Positions 51,937-60,838 of a stretch of DNA of 64,000 bases are shown in pieces. Within the stretch, counting starts at the first letter, position 1. Every line of letters begins with the position of its first letter. Location of the stretch: assembly GCF_029076845.1 (NCBI RefSeq), contig NZ_JARESE010000070.1, positions 88,290 through 152,289 on the forward strand, given 5' to 3'. The notes under the pieces were generated by a model. That model was given only the letters and a program-made list of their open reading frames with translations, did no database searches and was not told where the DNA came from. Position numbers and translations under genes: made by a program. This DNA is from Novosphingobium album (ex Liu et al. 2023). Its GTDB lineage: Bacteria > Pseudomonadota > Alphaproteobacteria > Sphingomonadales > Sphingomonadaceae.

Positions 51937-53417
51937 GGCGGCCGGGCGGGCAGGCGGCGGCGGCGATGGCCAGCGCGGCTTCCCCGCCGAACGGCGTGCC
52001 TGCGCCCCGGCGGCGGCGCGCCCCGCTCCTGCCCTGGCGTTCCACGAGCGGGCGCTTCCTGCTGCTCCATCTGGTGCTCAGCCTGGCCTGCGTCGTCCCG
52101 ATCCTGCTTTACCTCTATTTCCAGATCGACCGCGTGCTGCTGGCCGATTTCGCCCGGCCGCTCGAATATCGCCAGAGCAATCTGGAAAATCACTACAAGT
52201 CCGGCGGCATCGCGGAATTGACCACCTCGGTGGCAAGCCGCGCGGAACGGGCGCATCGCGACCAGACGGCGATCCTGCTGGTGGACGCGCAAGGCCGCAA
52301 GCTCGCCGGAAACCTCTCGGCCTGGCCTGGCGATCTTGCCGCGCCGCAGGACTGGACTCCCGTGACGCTGCAGCGCGATGGCACCGCGCATCCCGACGAG
52401 TTCCTGGTGCGGACCGCGCTGTTCGGCCCCGGCTATCGCCTGCTGCTCGGCGGCCTGCTCGACAATCGCGCGGACATGCGCGCGGCGCTGCTGCTCGCGC
52501 TGCTCGCCGCCTTCGCGCTGGCCATTCCGATCGGGCTGCTCGGCAGCCTGACGATCGTGCACGAGATGAACCGGATGGTCGCCGCGATCGCCAGCATCGG
52601 CCAGCACGTCGGCGCCGGAGACTTGCGCCGCCGCGCCGAAACCGACGGCAGCGGTGATCCGGTGGACCGCCTGAAGGTCTCGCTCAACGCCATGCTCGAC
52701 CGGATCGAGGCGCTGGTCGAGGAGCATCGCGTGCTCACCGATGCGCTGGCGCATGACTTGCGCTCACCGCTCACGCGCATCCACATCCAGGTCACGCAAG
52801 GGCTTGCCGAAGCGCCCGGCCGCGACCAGCAGCCCCGTTTCGAAGCCATCGCGCAGGAAGTGGCGCGCGTGCTGCACATGCTGGAAAGCGCGCTGGAGAT
52901 CAGCCGCGCCGAAGCGGGCATCGGGCGCGGCACTTTCGAACGCTTCGACCTGGGCGCCATGCTGCGCGACCTGCACGAGATCTACCAGCCGCTTGCCGCC
53001 GCCAGCGGCGTGACGATCACCGTCTCGTGCCCGCCCGATCTCGATTTTTATGGCAATCGCGCGCTGGTCGCGCGGGCGCTGGCCAACCTTATCGACAATG
53101 CCCTCAAGTACGGCGCCCAGGGCGGCGAGATCGCGCTGGAGGCATCGGCGACCGAGACGCAGGCGCACTTGTGCGTCGCCGACCGGGCCGCCGGGATTCC
53201 CGCCGAGCGCCGGACCGAGGCGATCCGCAAGTTCGGCCGGCTCGATGGCGCGCGCAGCACGCCGGGCAGCGGGCTGGGCCTCACGCTGGTGAGCGCGGTC
53301 GCATCGCTGCACGACGGCCGGTTCGAGCTTGAGGACAATCGCCCCGGCCTGCGCGCCAGGCTGGTCCTGTCCCGTCAACTCACCGCATCTTCCCAAGCCC
53401 AAGGAGCCACCCCATGA
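51933..53417 (+). CDS. Membrane sensor histidine kinase
   Basis: A 494-residue kinase with membrane helices at about residues 42-64 and 184-208 enclosing a periplasmic sensor domain of about 115 residues, then a HAMP-like stretch, phospho-His274 in ALAHDLRSPLTRI, and an ATPase with LANLIDNALKYG and GSGLGLTLV. The ATP-lid motif usually written DNGPGIP reads DRAAGIP here, an unusual change at a conserved position. GTG 51933 overlaps the phosphatase stop. The regulator at 50075 is its likely target. The sensor domain lies where phosphate or the phosphatase product would be felt. Confidence 0.85.
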   Translation: MRRPGGQAAAAMASAASPPNGVPAPRRRRAPLLPWRSTSGRFLLLHLVLSLACVVPILLYLYFQIDRVLLADFARPLEYRQSNLENHYKSGGIAELTTSVASRAERAHRDQTAILLVDAQGRKLAGNLSAWPGDLAAPQDWTPVTLQRDGTAHPDEFLVRTALFGPGYRLLLGGLLDNRADMRAALLLALLAAFALAIPIGLLGSLTIVHEMNRMVAAIASIGQHVGAGDLRRRAETDGSGDPVDRLKVSLNAMLDRIEALVEEHRVLTDALAHDLRSPLTRIHIQVTQGLAEAPGRDQQPRFEAIAQEVARVLHMLESALEISRAEAGIGRGTFERFDLGAMLRDLHEIYQPLAAASGVTITVSCPPDLDFYGNRALVARALANLIDNALKYGAQGGEIALEASATETQAHLCVADRAAGIPAERRTEAIRKFGRLDGARSTPGSGLGLTLVSAVASLHDGRFELEDNRPGLRARLVLSRQLTASSQAQGATP

Positions 53418-54586
53418 GCATGTTCCGCCGCAATCCGCCCTTCCCGGCCGCGTCGCGCCGCCACCAACGCCCGCGCAAGGGGCTGGCGCTCGCCGGCATC
53501 GTCGCCGGCATCCTGCTGGCCGCCGGGGGCGCCGGCGCGAAAGAGCCGCAGGCGCGCAACGTGATCCTGTTCCTGGGCGATGCCGGCGGCCTGCCGACGA
53601 TCAGTGCCGCCGGCATCCTCGCGAATGACCGGCCCCAGTCGCTGTATATCCAGTCGCTGCCCGACGTCGGGCTGTCCGATACCTCGGCGCTCAATCGCTG
53701 GGTCACCGATTCGGCCGCGGGGATGACCGCGATCATGACTGGCCACAAGACCAACAACGCGATGGTCTCGGTCGTGCCTTCGGGCGATGGCGGCGCGACC
53801 GCGCCAGTCAAGACCCTGCTCGAATATGCCGAGCAGCGCGGGCTTTCCACCGGCGTCATCACCAACATGAAGATCTGGGATGCCACCCCGGCCGCGTGCT
53901 ACGCCCATGTCGCCTCGCGCAAGGAAACCGATGAGATCTTCCGCCAGATGCTGGCCCCGCGCTTCGGCGACGGTGTCGATATCCTGATCGGCAAGGGCCG
54001 CGCCGATGCCGCCGCGTCTTTCGCCAAGCTGCAGACCACAGCCGAGCAGGCCTTCACCCGCGCGGGCTATCGCTTTGGCGACGATCCGGCGCTGGTGCGC
54101 GAGGCCGGCCGCGCGGCCGTGCTGCGCGACGAGGATTTCGCGCCCATGCCGGCGGTGGAAGCGGCCATCGGCCAGCTTGCCCGCAACCCCAAGGGCTATT
54201 TCCTGATGGTCGAATGGGACATGCACACCCCCGATCCGCGCAAGGGGCTGCGCCATGTGGTGGAAATGGACGACATGATCCGCCGCGTCAGCGCCATCGC
54301 CGGCAAGGACACGCTGATCCTGTTCACCGCCGATCACAGCTTCGCGCTGCGCATGGGCGGGGGCACGCGCGGCACTCCGCTGGCCGACCAGTTCGCCGCC
54401 GAAACGGCAAAGCCCGGCGTGACGACCGCGAGCAACGCGGTGATCAGCGTCGAGGACAACCACACCGGCGAGGAAGTGATCGCCGCGGCATCGGGCCCCG
54501 GTGCCGGGCAAGTGCGCGGGTTCTTCGCCAACACCCACCTGTTCGACATCATGATGGCCGCGCTGGGCTGGCAGCGCGACAACTAG
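53414..54586 (+). CDS. Alkaline phosphatase (PhoA-like)
   Basis: A 390-residue alkaline phosphatase with an N-terminal signal anchor (residues 22-42). Metal and nucleophile motifs are ILFLGDAGG (Asp56), the catalytic Ser100 in VTDSAAGMTAIMTG, VEWDMHTPDPRKG (the form VE...H-D-H usual for the family is altered), LILFTADHSFALRMGG (Asp-His) and NHTGEE (His). It would cleave phosphomonoesters in the periplasm. The ATGA overlap with the kinase gene and an AAGGAG site show that it is the last gene of the operon. Confidence 0.87.
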   Translation: MSMFRRNPPFPAASRRHQRPRKGLALAGIVAGILLAAGGAGAKEPQARNVILFLGDAGGLPTISAAGILANDRPQSLYIQSLPDVGLSDTSALNRWVTDSAAGMTAIMTGHKTNNAMVSVVPSGDGGATAPVKTLLEYAEQRGLSTGVITNMKIWDATPAACYAHVASRKETDEIFRQMLAPRFGDGVDILIGKGRADAAASFAKLQTTAEQAFTRAGYRFGDDPALVREAGRAAVLRDEDFAPMPAVEAAIGQLARNPKGYFLMVEWDMHTPDPRKGLRHVVEMDDMIRRVSAIAGKDTLILFTADHSFALRMGGGTRGTPLADQFAAETAKPGVTTASNAVISVEDNHTGEEVIAAASGPGAGQVRGFFANTHLFDIMMAALGWQRDN

Positions 54587-54608
54587 GCGAGGGCCAAAAC
54601 CAAGACCG

Positions 54609-54642
54609 CGACCGGTGGGTGGTCACAGCCTCCCGCCGGTCG
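54609..54642. terminator. Hairpin between convergent genes
   Basis: CGACCGGTGGG and CCCGCCGGTCG pair with one mismatch-like G:T position around a 12-base loop, between the alkaline phosphatase stop and the cydC stop. Placement favours a bidirectional terminator, but there is no T-tract. Confidence 0.5.
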
Positions 54643-54651
54643 TATACCTCG

Positions 54652-56244
54652 CTAAAGCCGGACCAGTTCGGCCACGTCGAGCCTCTCGCGCGCCAGGACC
54701 ATGGGATGCGGGCGGTGCGAGACCAGCACCAGCCCGGTGCCGGTCCGGTCAAGCCAATCGCGCAGGTTCGCGACCAGGCCGCGCTCGGTCGCGGCGTCGA
54801 GCCCTTCGGTCGGCTCGTCGAGCAGCAGCCAGGGCCGCCCGGCCAGCAGCGCGCGGGCCAGCGACAAGCGCTTGCGCTCGCCGCCCGAAAGGATGCCGCC
54901 TTCCTCGCCAAGCACGGTGTCCAGCCCCGCCGGCGCGCGCCGGACGCGCTCGGCCAGCGCGGCGGTCTCCAGCGCGTGCCACATCGCCGCTTCATCCACG
55001 CCCGGACGCGCCAGCCGCAAGTTGTCGGCGATCGAGCCCGCGAGCATCGGCGCGTCCTGCGGCGCCAGCGCGAAGCGCGTGCGCAAGGCATCGGCGTCGC
55101 AGCCCGCCAGCGGCGTGCCGCCCACCGCGATCGGCAAGTCGCCCGCGCGCAGCCCGGCCAGCGCTTCGAGCACCATGGTCTTGCCCGATCCCGAAGCGCC
55201 GGTCAGCGCGATGCGGCCGCCGGGCGCCAGCTCCACCGGGCCGAACCGCAAGGCCACCGAACCGGGCACCACCACGGGCGCGGTCCGCAGGTCGCCCGGC
55301 AGGTCGAGCAGCACCGCGAGCCGGCGCAAGCCTTCCTCGACACTCGCCTGCCGGAACGCGGTGCGTGAGATCGCCGCCAGCGCCTCGACCGCCGAGGACG
55401 CGGCGAGCAGCGCCAGCGCCACGAAAGGCGGCTCGCCCCGCGCGCTCGCCATGACCACCGCGGCGGCCAGCGCGCCGTAGCAGGCGAGGAAGCCGGCGAT
55501 CGCCCCTTCGCCCCGGAACAGGCGCGCGCGGGCGCGATCGAGCCGGGCGGCAGGCCCGGCCAGATCCGCGAGCACCGTGTCGATCAGGCCATAAGCGGCG
55601 ATCTCGGCACGCGCGGCGGCGAAATCGATATAGCGGCGGCGCAGTTCGCCCAGCGCCTCGGCCGCCTCATGCGCGGGCGCGCGCGTCAGCCGCGCGGCCA
55701 GTGCCCGCAGCAGGAACGGCAGCGCGGCCAGCATCACCGCCAGCAGCAGCGCGGCAAGCCAGCCGGCCAGCGCGGCCAGGCCCACGCCGGTCAGGGCGGC
55801 GATCAGGCTGGCCGGGCGCGTCGGCTGGCGGACGATGAGGTCTTCCAGCGCGTCGATATCGCCGATCAGCCGGCCGCTGGCATCGCCCGCCGAAAGGTTG
55901 GGCGCCACGCGCGTGTCCTGCGCCGCCAGCCGCGCGAACAGCCGCCCGCGCAGATCGGCCATGGCCATGAGCGCGGCGCGGTGCGACAGGATGCGCTCGC
56001 CATAGCGCGTAACGGTGCGCAGGATCGCCAGCAGCCGGATCGCCGCGCTGGGGATCAGGTAGTTGAACGCCTGCACCGCGAGCACGCCGGCCGTGCCGGC
56101 CGCCGCGGCGGCGGTGAGGAACCAGCCCGAGATGCCCAGCAGCAGGATCGCCGAGAGCGCGGCGGTGCTGGCCGAGAGCGCCGCCAGCCGCAGCAGCCGG
56201 CGAATCGCGGCACCGGGCCGCAGCAGGTCGAGCGGCGCGGTCAC
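54652..56244 (-). CDS. cydC: ABC transporter CydC for cytochrome bd assembly
   Basis: A 530-residue half-transporter with six membrane helices in the first 320 residues (start VTAPLDLLRPGAAIRRLLRL), then an ATPase domain with Walker A GASGSGKT, signature LSGGERKRLSLARAL, and Walker B LLLDEPTEGLD. CydDC is required to assemble cytochrome bd; it moves cysteine/glutathione or heme across the inner membrane. GTG 56244 overlaps the cydD stop as GTGA. It is the second gene of cydDC. Confidence 0.92.
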   Translation of the reverse strand: MTAPLDLLRPGAAIRRLLRLAALSASTAALSAILLLGISGWFLTAAAAAGTAGVLAVQAFNYLIPSAAIRLLAILRTVTRYGERILSHRAALMAMADLRGRLFARLAAQDTRVAPNLSAGDASGRLIGDIDALEDLIVRQPTRPASLIAALTGVGLAALAGWLAALLLAVMLAALPFLLRALAARLTRAPAHEAAEALGELRRRYIDFAAARAEIAAYGLIDTVLADLAGPAARLDRARARLFRGEGAIAGFLACYGALAAAVVMASARGEPPFVALALLAASSAVEALAAISRTAFRQASVEEGLRRLAVLLDLPGDLRTAPVVVPGSVALRFGPVELAPGGRIALTGASGSGKTMVLEALAGLRAGDLPIAVGGTPLAGCDADALRTRFALAPQDAPMLAGSIADNLRLARPGVDEAAMWHALETAALAERVRRAPAGLDTVLGEEGGILSGGERKRLSLARALLAGRPWLLLDEPTEGLDAATERGLVANLRDWLDRTGTGLVLVSHRPHPMVLARERLDVAELVRL

Positions 56245-57839
56245 AGCGCGATCTCCAGCCGGGCGGCGGCGATGACCTGGGGATCGTGCGTGGCGACCAG
56301 CAGGCAACGCTCGCGCGCCAGATCGCGCAGCAGCGCCACGATCCCGGCCGCGCTGACGGCGTCGAGATCGGCGGTCGGCTCGTCGCACAGCAGCAGCGGC
56401 CGGCCCGAAAGGATGGCGCGGGCAAGGCCAATGCGCCGCCGTTCACCGCCCGAAAGGCCCGAACCGCGATGGTCGATGGCAAGGTCCAGCCCGCCGCGCC
56501 GTTCCAGCATCGGGCCGAGCCCGACGCGGCGCGCCACGTCGGCAATCGCCTCCGGCGCGGCCTTTGGCGCGGCAATAGCGATGTTGTGCGCCAGCGTGCC
56601 CGGCAGCAGCAGACAGCGCTGGGCCGCCCAGGCGATCGACTCGGGCGCGATCCGGCCGCCGGCCGCATCGCGCACGCTGCCGCCCGCCAGCGCGATCTGC
56701 CCGGCGATGGCGGCCAGCGTGCTGGTCTTGCCACTGCCGGTGGGCCCGGTCAGCACGACAAAATCGCTTTCTGACATCGCGAAAGTGAGCGGGCCGATCG
56801 CCAGCCCCGGCCATGCCAGCGCGAGATCGCGCACCGCCAGTCCGGTGAAGCGCGCAGCCGTGGCAGGGGCCGCCGCATCGTCCTCCGGCGGCAGGACTGC
56901 GGCAATGGCGCCCAGCGCCGCCTCCCCCATCTGCTTTTCGTGATAGGCGGCGGCCAGCCGGCGCATCGGCAGGTAGAATTCGGGCGCCATGGCCAGCGCA
57001 AAGAAGGCGGGCGCCAGCGTCAGCGTCTCGGGCGGAGCGAAGGGCAGCAGCCCCAGCAGCGAAAAGCCGCAATAGACCGCGACCAGCGCCACCGCGATCG
57101 CCGCGAAGAATTCGAGCACGGCGTTGGACACGAATGCCGCGCGCAGCACCGCCACCGTGCGCGCGGCGACTTCGCGCGTCGCACCGGCCACTTGCCGCGA
57201 GACGCGTTCCTCGGCGGCGAAGTGGCGGATCAACGGCAAGTGACGGATGCGATCGACGAACAGGCCGGACAGCGCGGAAAGCGCCGCAAGCTGTCGTTCC
57301 GAGGCATGGCGCGCGGCGCTGCCGGCCAGGATCATGCCGAGCAGGAACGGCACGAAAGTCGCCAGCAGGATCAGCGCCGAGACCCAGCTTGCCGGCGCGA
57401 CAAGGCCGATCACCGCGATCGGGCCCAGCGCGGCGTGCAGCCGCGCCGGCTGGAACCGCGCGCCATGCTCCTCGATCGCGCGGACGTGGTCGATCGCGTA
57501 AGTCGCGCTCTCGCCAGCGGTGAGCGGGCGCGCGATCCGACCGCCGAGGAACTGGCGCAGCAGGCGCGCGCGCCAGCCATCGGCCACGGCCTGCGCGGCG
57601 GCGATGGCATGGCGATGCACCAGCACCACCCCGCTGCCCCGGCACAGCGCGCCCGCCACCAGCGCGGCCAGCGCCAGCCCGCCGGCGCGCCCGCTCGAGA
57701 CCAGCCCGCCCACGCCCAGGGCCAGGCCCCAGGCGAACAGCGCCGCGCCCGCGACATCGAGCAGCCAGAACAGGCCGACCGCCTTATATTTCAATTTTCG
57801 GAAACCATGTAATCGTCGTCCTTGACACCCGTTTCGCAC
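56241..57839 (-). CDS. cydD: ABC transporter CydD for cytochrome bd assembly
   Basis: A 532-residue half-transporter: membrane domain (WLLDVAGAALFAWGLALGVG onward), Walker A GPTGSGKTS, signature LSGGERRRIGLARAI, and LLLCDEPTADLD. It forms a heterodimer with CydC. The start is unclear: a GTG at 57839 has no ribosome site and sits in the promoter region, whereas a TTG at 57794 is closer to the family's start. It is divergent from cydA, so both halves of the bd system share a control region of about 80 bases. Confidence 0.9.
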   Translation of the reverse strand: MRNGCQGRRLHGFRKLKYKAVGLFWLLDVAGAALFAWGLALGVGGLVSSGRAGGLALAALVAGALCRGSGVVLVHRHAIAAAQAVADGWRARLLRQFLGGRIARPLTAGESATYAIDHVRAIEEHGARFQPARLHAALGPIAVIGLVAPASWVSALILLATFVPFLLGMILAGSAARHASERQLAALSALSGLFVDRIRHLPLIRHFAAEERVSRQVAGATREVAARTVAVLRAAFVSNAVLEFFAAIAVALVAVYCGFSLLGLLPFAPPETLTLAPAFFALAMAPEFYLPMRRLAAAYHEKQMGEAALGAIAAVLPPEDDAAAPATAARFTGLAVRDLALAWPGLAIGPLTFAMSESDFVVLTGPTGSGKTSTLAAIAGQIALAGGSVRDAAGGRIAPESIAWAAQRCLLLPGTLAHNIAIAAPKAAPEAIADVARRVGLGPMLERRGGLDLAIDHRGSGLSGGERRRIGLARAILSGRPLLLCDEPTADLDAVSAAGIVALLRDLARERCLLVATHDPQVIAAARLEIAL

Positions 57840-57850
57840 AGGCGTAGCGC
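57822..57850 (+). promoter_or_regulatory. Possible sigma-70 promoter for cydABX
   Basis: TTGACA at 57822-57827 followed 17 bases later by TAGCGC, a weak -10. It lies 70 bases before the cydA start in the divergent cydD/cydA gap. A Shine-Dalgarno GGAGG is at 57911-57915. No FNR box with 4-base spacing is seen. Confidence 0.3.
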
Positions 57851-57921
57851 GCGGGCTAGAAATTCACCGGGCCCGACGCAAGAGTCGAATGGTCGGGCAC
57901 TGCCCCCGCCGGAGGTGATTG

Positions 57922-59505
57922 ATGATCGACATGGCCGTGGTGGAGCTTTCGCGGCTCCAGTTTGCGCTGACCGCGCTGTATCACTTCCTGTTCGTGCCGC
58001 TGACGCTTGGCCTGTCGTTCCTGCTGGTCATCATGGAAAGCGTCTATGTGATGACCGATCGCCCGATCTGGCGTGACATCACGCGGTTCTGGGCCAAGCT
58101 GTTCGGCATCAACTTCGTTCTGGGCGTGGCCACCGGCCTGACCATGGAATTCGAGTTCGGCACCAACTGGTCGTACTATTCGCACTATGTCGGCGACATC
58201 TTCGGCGCGCCGCTGGCGATCGAGGGGCTGATGGCCTTCTTCCTCGAAGCGACGTTCGTGGGCCTGATGTTCTTCGGCTGGGATCGCCTGTCGAAACGCG
58301 GGCACTTGCTGACCACGTTCATGGTGGCGCTGGGCTCCAACCTCTCGGCGCTGTGGATCCTCATCGCCAACGGCTGGATGCAGCATCCGGCGGGCGCGGC
58401 GTTCAATCCGCAGACGATGCGCATGGAAGTGACCAGCTTCTGGGACGTGCTGTTCAACCCGGTGGCGCAGGCCAAGTTCGTCCATACGGTGAGCGCCGGC
58501 TATGTCACCGCCAGCGTCTTCGTGCTCGGCGTCTCCTCGTACTACCTCTTGCGCGGCCGCTTCACCGAACTGGCGAAGCGCAGCTTCACCGTCGCCGCCG
58601 CCTTCGGCCTTGCCTCCTCGCTCTCGGTCGTCGTGCTGGGCGACGAGAGCGGCTATACCCTGACCGAGCAGCAGCAGATGAAGCTCGCGGCGATGGAAGG
58701 CATGTGGCACACCGAGCCCGCGCCCGCCGGCCTCGCGCTGTTCGGGCTGCCGTCCAACTCGGGGCGGGAGACCAGCGCGGAAATCAAGGTGCCTTATCTG
58801 CTGGGCCTGATCGCCACGCGCAGCCTGACCGGCGAAGTCACCGGCATCGTCCCGCTGGTGGAGCACGCCAAGCTGCGCATCCGCAACGGCCTGGTCGCAT
58901 ACGACGCGGTCGAGAAGCTGAAGGCCGATCCCAACGATATCGCCGCGCGCGAGGCCTGGGCGCTTTCCCGCGACGACCTGGGCTATGCCATGCTGCTCAA
59001 GCGTTTCGTCGCCGATCCGCGCACCGCCGATGCCGCCACGATCGAGCGCGCGGCCTGGACCACGGTGCCCAACGTGCCCGCGCTGTTCTGGCTGTTTCGC
59101 GTGATGGCGGGGCTGGGCTTCTTCTTCATCGCCTTCTTCGGCTTCGCCTTCTTCCTTTCTTCCGCCCGGCGGTTCGACCGGCGCTGGTTCCTGCGCGTGG
59201 CGGTGGCGATCATCCCGCTGCCCTGGCTGGCGGCCGAAGTGGGCTGGATCGTCGCCGAAGTGGGGCGCCAGCCCTGGGCGGTCGATGGCGTGCTGCCCAC
59301 GTTCCTGGCCGCATCGAGCCTGACCGTGGCGCAGATCTGGACGACGATCGCCGGCTTCACCATGATCTACGGCGCGATGGCGGTGATCGAGGTGCGGCTG
59401 ATGCTGGCGACGATCCGCAAGGGGCCCGAACCCTACACGCCGTGGCGCCCCTCCCCCGACACGCCCGCCGCGCCCGCCGCCGCGATGGCAATCCCCGCCG
59501 AATGA
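57922..59505 (+). CDS. cydA: Cytochrome bd ubiquinol oxidase subunit I
   Basis: A 527-residue subunit of the high-affinity oxygen reductase in the cytoplasmic membrane. The heme b595 ligand His21 is in LYHFLFVPLTL; the middle part has GANWSYYSH-type text (FGTNWSYYSHYVGDIFGAPL) and the late EVGRQPW motif of the quinone/heme region. Two further histidine/methionine ligands are expected and the length fits. ATG 57922 has the GGAGG site six bases upstream; ATG 57931 is too far. The operon cydABX is complete. Confidence 0.95.
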   Translation: MIDMAVVELSRLQFALTALYHFLFVPLTLGLSFLLVIMESVYVMTDRPIWRDITRFWAKLFGINFVLGVATGLTMEFEFGTNWSYYSHYVGDIFGAPLAIEGLMAFFLEATFVGLMFFGWDRLSKRGHLLTTFMVALGSNLSALWILIANGWMQHPAGAAFNPQTMRMEVTSFWDVLFNPVAQAKFVHTVSAGYVTASVFVLGVSSYYLLRGRFTELAKRSFTVAAAFGLASSLSVVVLGDESGYTLTEQQQMKLAAMEGMWHTEPAPAGLALFGLPSNSGRETSAEIKVPYLLGLIATRSLTGEVTGIVPLVEHAKLRIRNGLVAYDAVEKLKADPNDIAAREAWALSRDDLGYAMLLKRFVADPRTADAATIERAAWTTVPNVPALFWLFRVMAGLGFFFIAFFGFAFFLSSARRFDRRWFLRVAVAIIPLPWLAAEVGWIVAEVGRQPWAVDGVLPTFLAASSLTVAQIWTTIAGFTMIYGAMAVIEVRLMLATIRKGPEPYTPWRPSPDTPAAPAAAMAIPAE

Positions 59506-59524
59506 CCCGGGAAGGACAAGGATC

Positions 59525-60676
59525 ATGCTGCCTGTTCCCTTCGATTACGAAACCCTGCGCATCATCTGGTGGCTGCTGCTCGGCGTCCTGCTGATCGGCT
59601 TCGCGCTGACCGACGGGTTCGACCTCGGCACCGCCGCGCTGCTGCCTTTCGTCGCGCGCACCGACGAGGAGCGGCGCATGGTGATCAACGCCATCAGCGC
59701 CACCTGGGAAGGCAACCAGGTGTGGTTCATCCTGGGCGGCGGCGCGATCTTCGCGGCCTGGCCTTTCGTCTATGCGGTCAGCTTTTCGGGCTTCTATCTC
59801 GCCATGTTCCTCGTGCTGGCGGCGCTGATCCTGCGGCCGGTGGGCTTCAAGTACCGTTCCAAGAAACCCGATCCGGCGTGGCGCGCGCGCTGGGACTGGG
59901 CGCTGTTCGTCGGCGGGCTGGTGCCGGCGCTGGTGTTCGGCGTGGCGGTGGGCAATGTCTTGATCGGCGCGCCGTTCCGCCTCGATAGCGATCTGCGCAC
60001 GTTCTACGAAGGCAGCTTGCTGGGCCTGTTCACCCCCTTCACGCTGCTGACCGGGCTGCTTTCGGTGGCGATGCTGGTGCTGCACGGCGCGGGCTGGCTG
60101 AGCCTGAAGGTGGAGCCCGGCCCGGTGCTGGACCGCGCGCGCAAGTGGGGCCAGATCGCCGCCCTGCTGGCGATCGTGCTGTTCGTGGCGGGCGGCCTGT
60201 TCGTGGCCCTGGGCGGCATCGGCTATCGCATCGCCGGCGTGGTCGATCCCTTGGGCCCGTCGAACCCGCACCTCACCGGAACGGTCGCCGCGCCTGGCGC
60301 TTGGCTGGACAACTATGGGCGCCACCCGTGGATGCTGCTGGCGCCGGTGCTGGGCCTGATCGGGCCGGCCATCGCCTTCCTGGGCATTCGCGGGCGGCGT
60401 GACGTGCTGGTCTTCGCCGGCTCATCACTGGCCACCGTGGGCATCATCGCCACGGTCGGCCTGTCGATGTTCCCCTTCATCCTGCCCAGCTCGATCGACC
60501 CCGGCTCCAGCCTCACCGCGTGGAACGCCTCGTCCAGCCAGGGCACGCTGTTCCTCATGCTGCTGGTCACGGTGGTGCTGCTGCCGATCGTGCTGATCTA
60601 TACCGCCTGGGCTTACAAGGTGATGTTCGGGCGCGTGACGGGCGAGGAAGTCCGCCTCAATCCCGACTTTTACTGA
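59525..60676 (+). CDS. cydB: Cytochrome bd ubiquinol oxidase subunit II
   Basis: A 383-residue subunit with about nine membrane helices, from WWLLLGVLLIGFALTDGFDL, with the family's GNQVWFILGGGAIFAAWP motif near residue 60. It stabilises the oxidase with CydA. The start ATG 59525 is 20 bases behind the cydA stop. Confidence 0.95.
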   Translation: MLPVPFDYETLRIIWWLLLGVLLIGFALTDGFDLGTAALLPFVARTDEERRMVINAISATWEGNQVWFILGGGAIFAAWPFVYAVSFSGFYLAMFLVLAALILRPVGFKYRSKKPDPAWRARWDWALFVGGLVPALVFGVAVGNVLIGAPFRLDSDLRTFYEGSLLGLFTPFTLLTGLLSVAMLVLHGAGWLSLKVEPGPVLDRARKWGQIAALLAIVLFVAGGLFVALGGIGYRIAGVVDPLGPSNPHLTGTVAAPGAWLDNYGRHPWMLLAPVLGLIGPAIAFLGIRGRRDVLVFAGSSLATVGIIATVGLSMFPFILPSSIDPGSSLTAWNASSSQGTLFLMLLVTVVLLPIVLIYTAWAYKVMFGRVTGEEVRLNPDFY

Positions 60677-60687
60677 GGAGACGCGCG

Positions 60688-60804
60688 ATGTGGTATTTCA
60701 CCTGGATTCTCGGCGTCGGCCTCGCGGTCGGCTTCGGCATCATCAACGGCGTGTGGCACGAGTTCCATTCGGACCCGGCCAACGGGAAGACCGTGCTGGA
60801 TTGA
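60688..60804 (+). CDS. cydX: CydX-family small subunit of cytochrome bd
   Basis: A 38-residue protein, MWYFTWILGVGLAVGFGIIN followed by GVWHEFHSDPANGKTVLD. The opening aromatic cluster, single membrane helix (residues 3-20) and the length match CydX/YbgT small subunits, which stabilise the oxidase. It starts 12 bases after the cydB stop with a GAGGAG ribosome site. It is easily missed by gene finders. Confidence 0.93.
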   Translation: MWYFTWILGVGLAVGFGIINGVWHEFHSDPANGKTVLD

Positions 60805-60838
60805 GCGAGGGGCGCCGTGCCGATCCGGCCTCGCCGGA

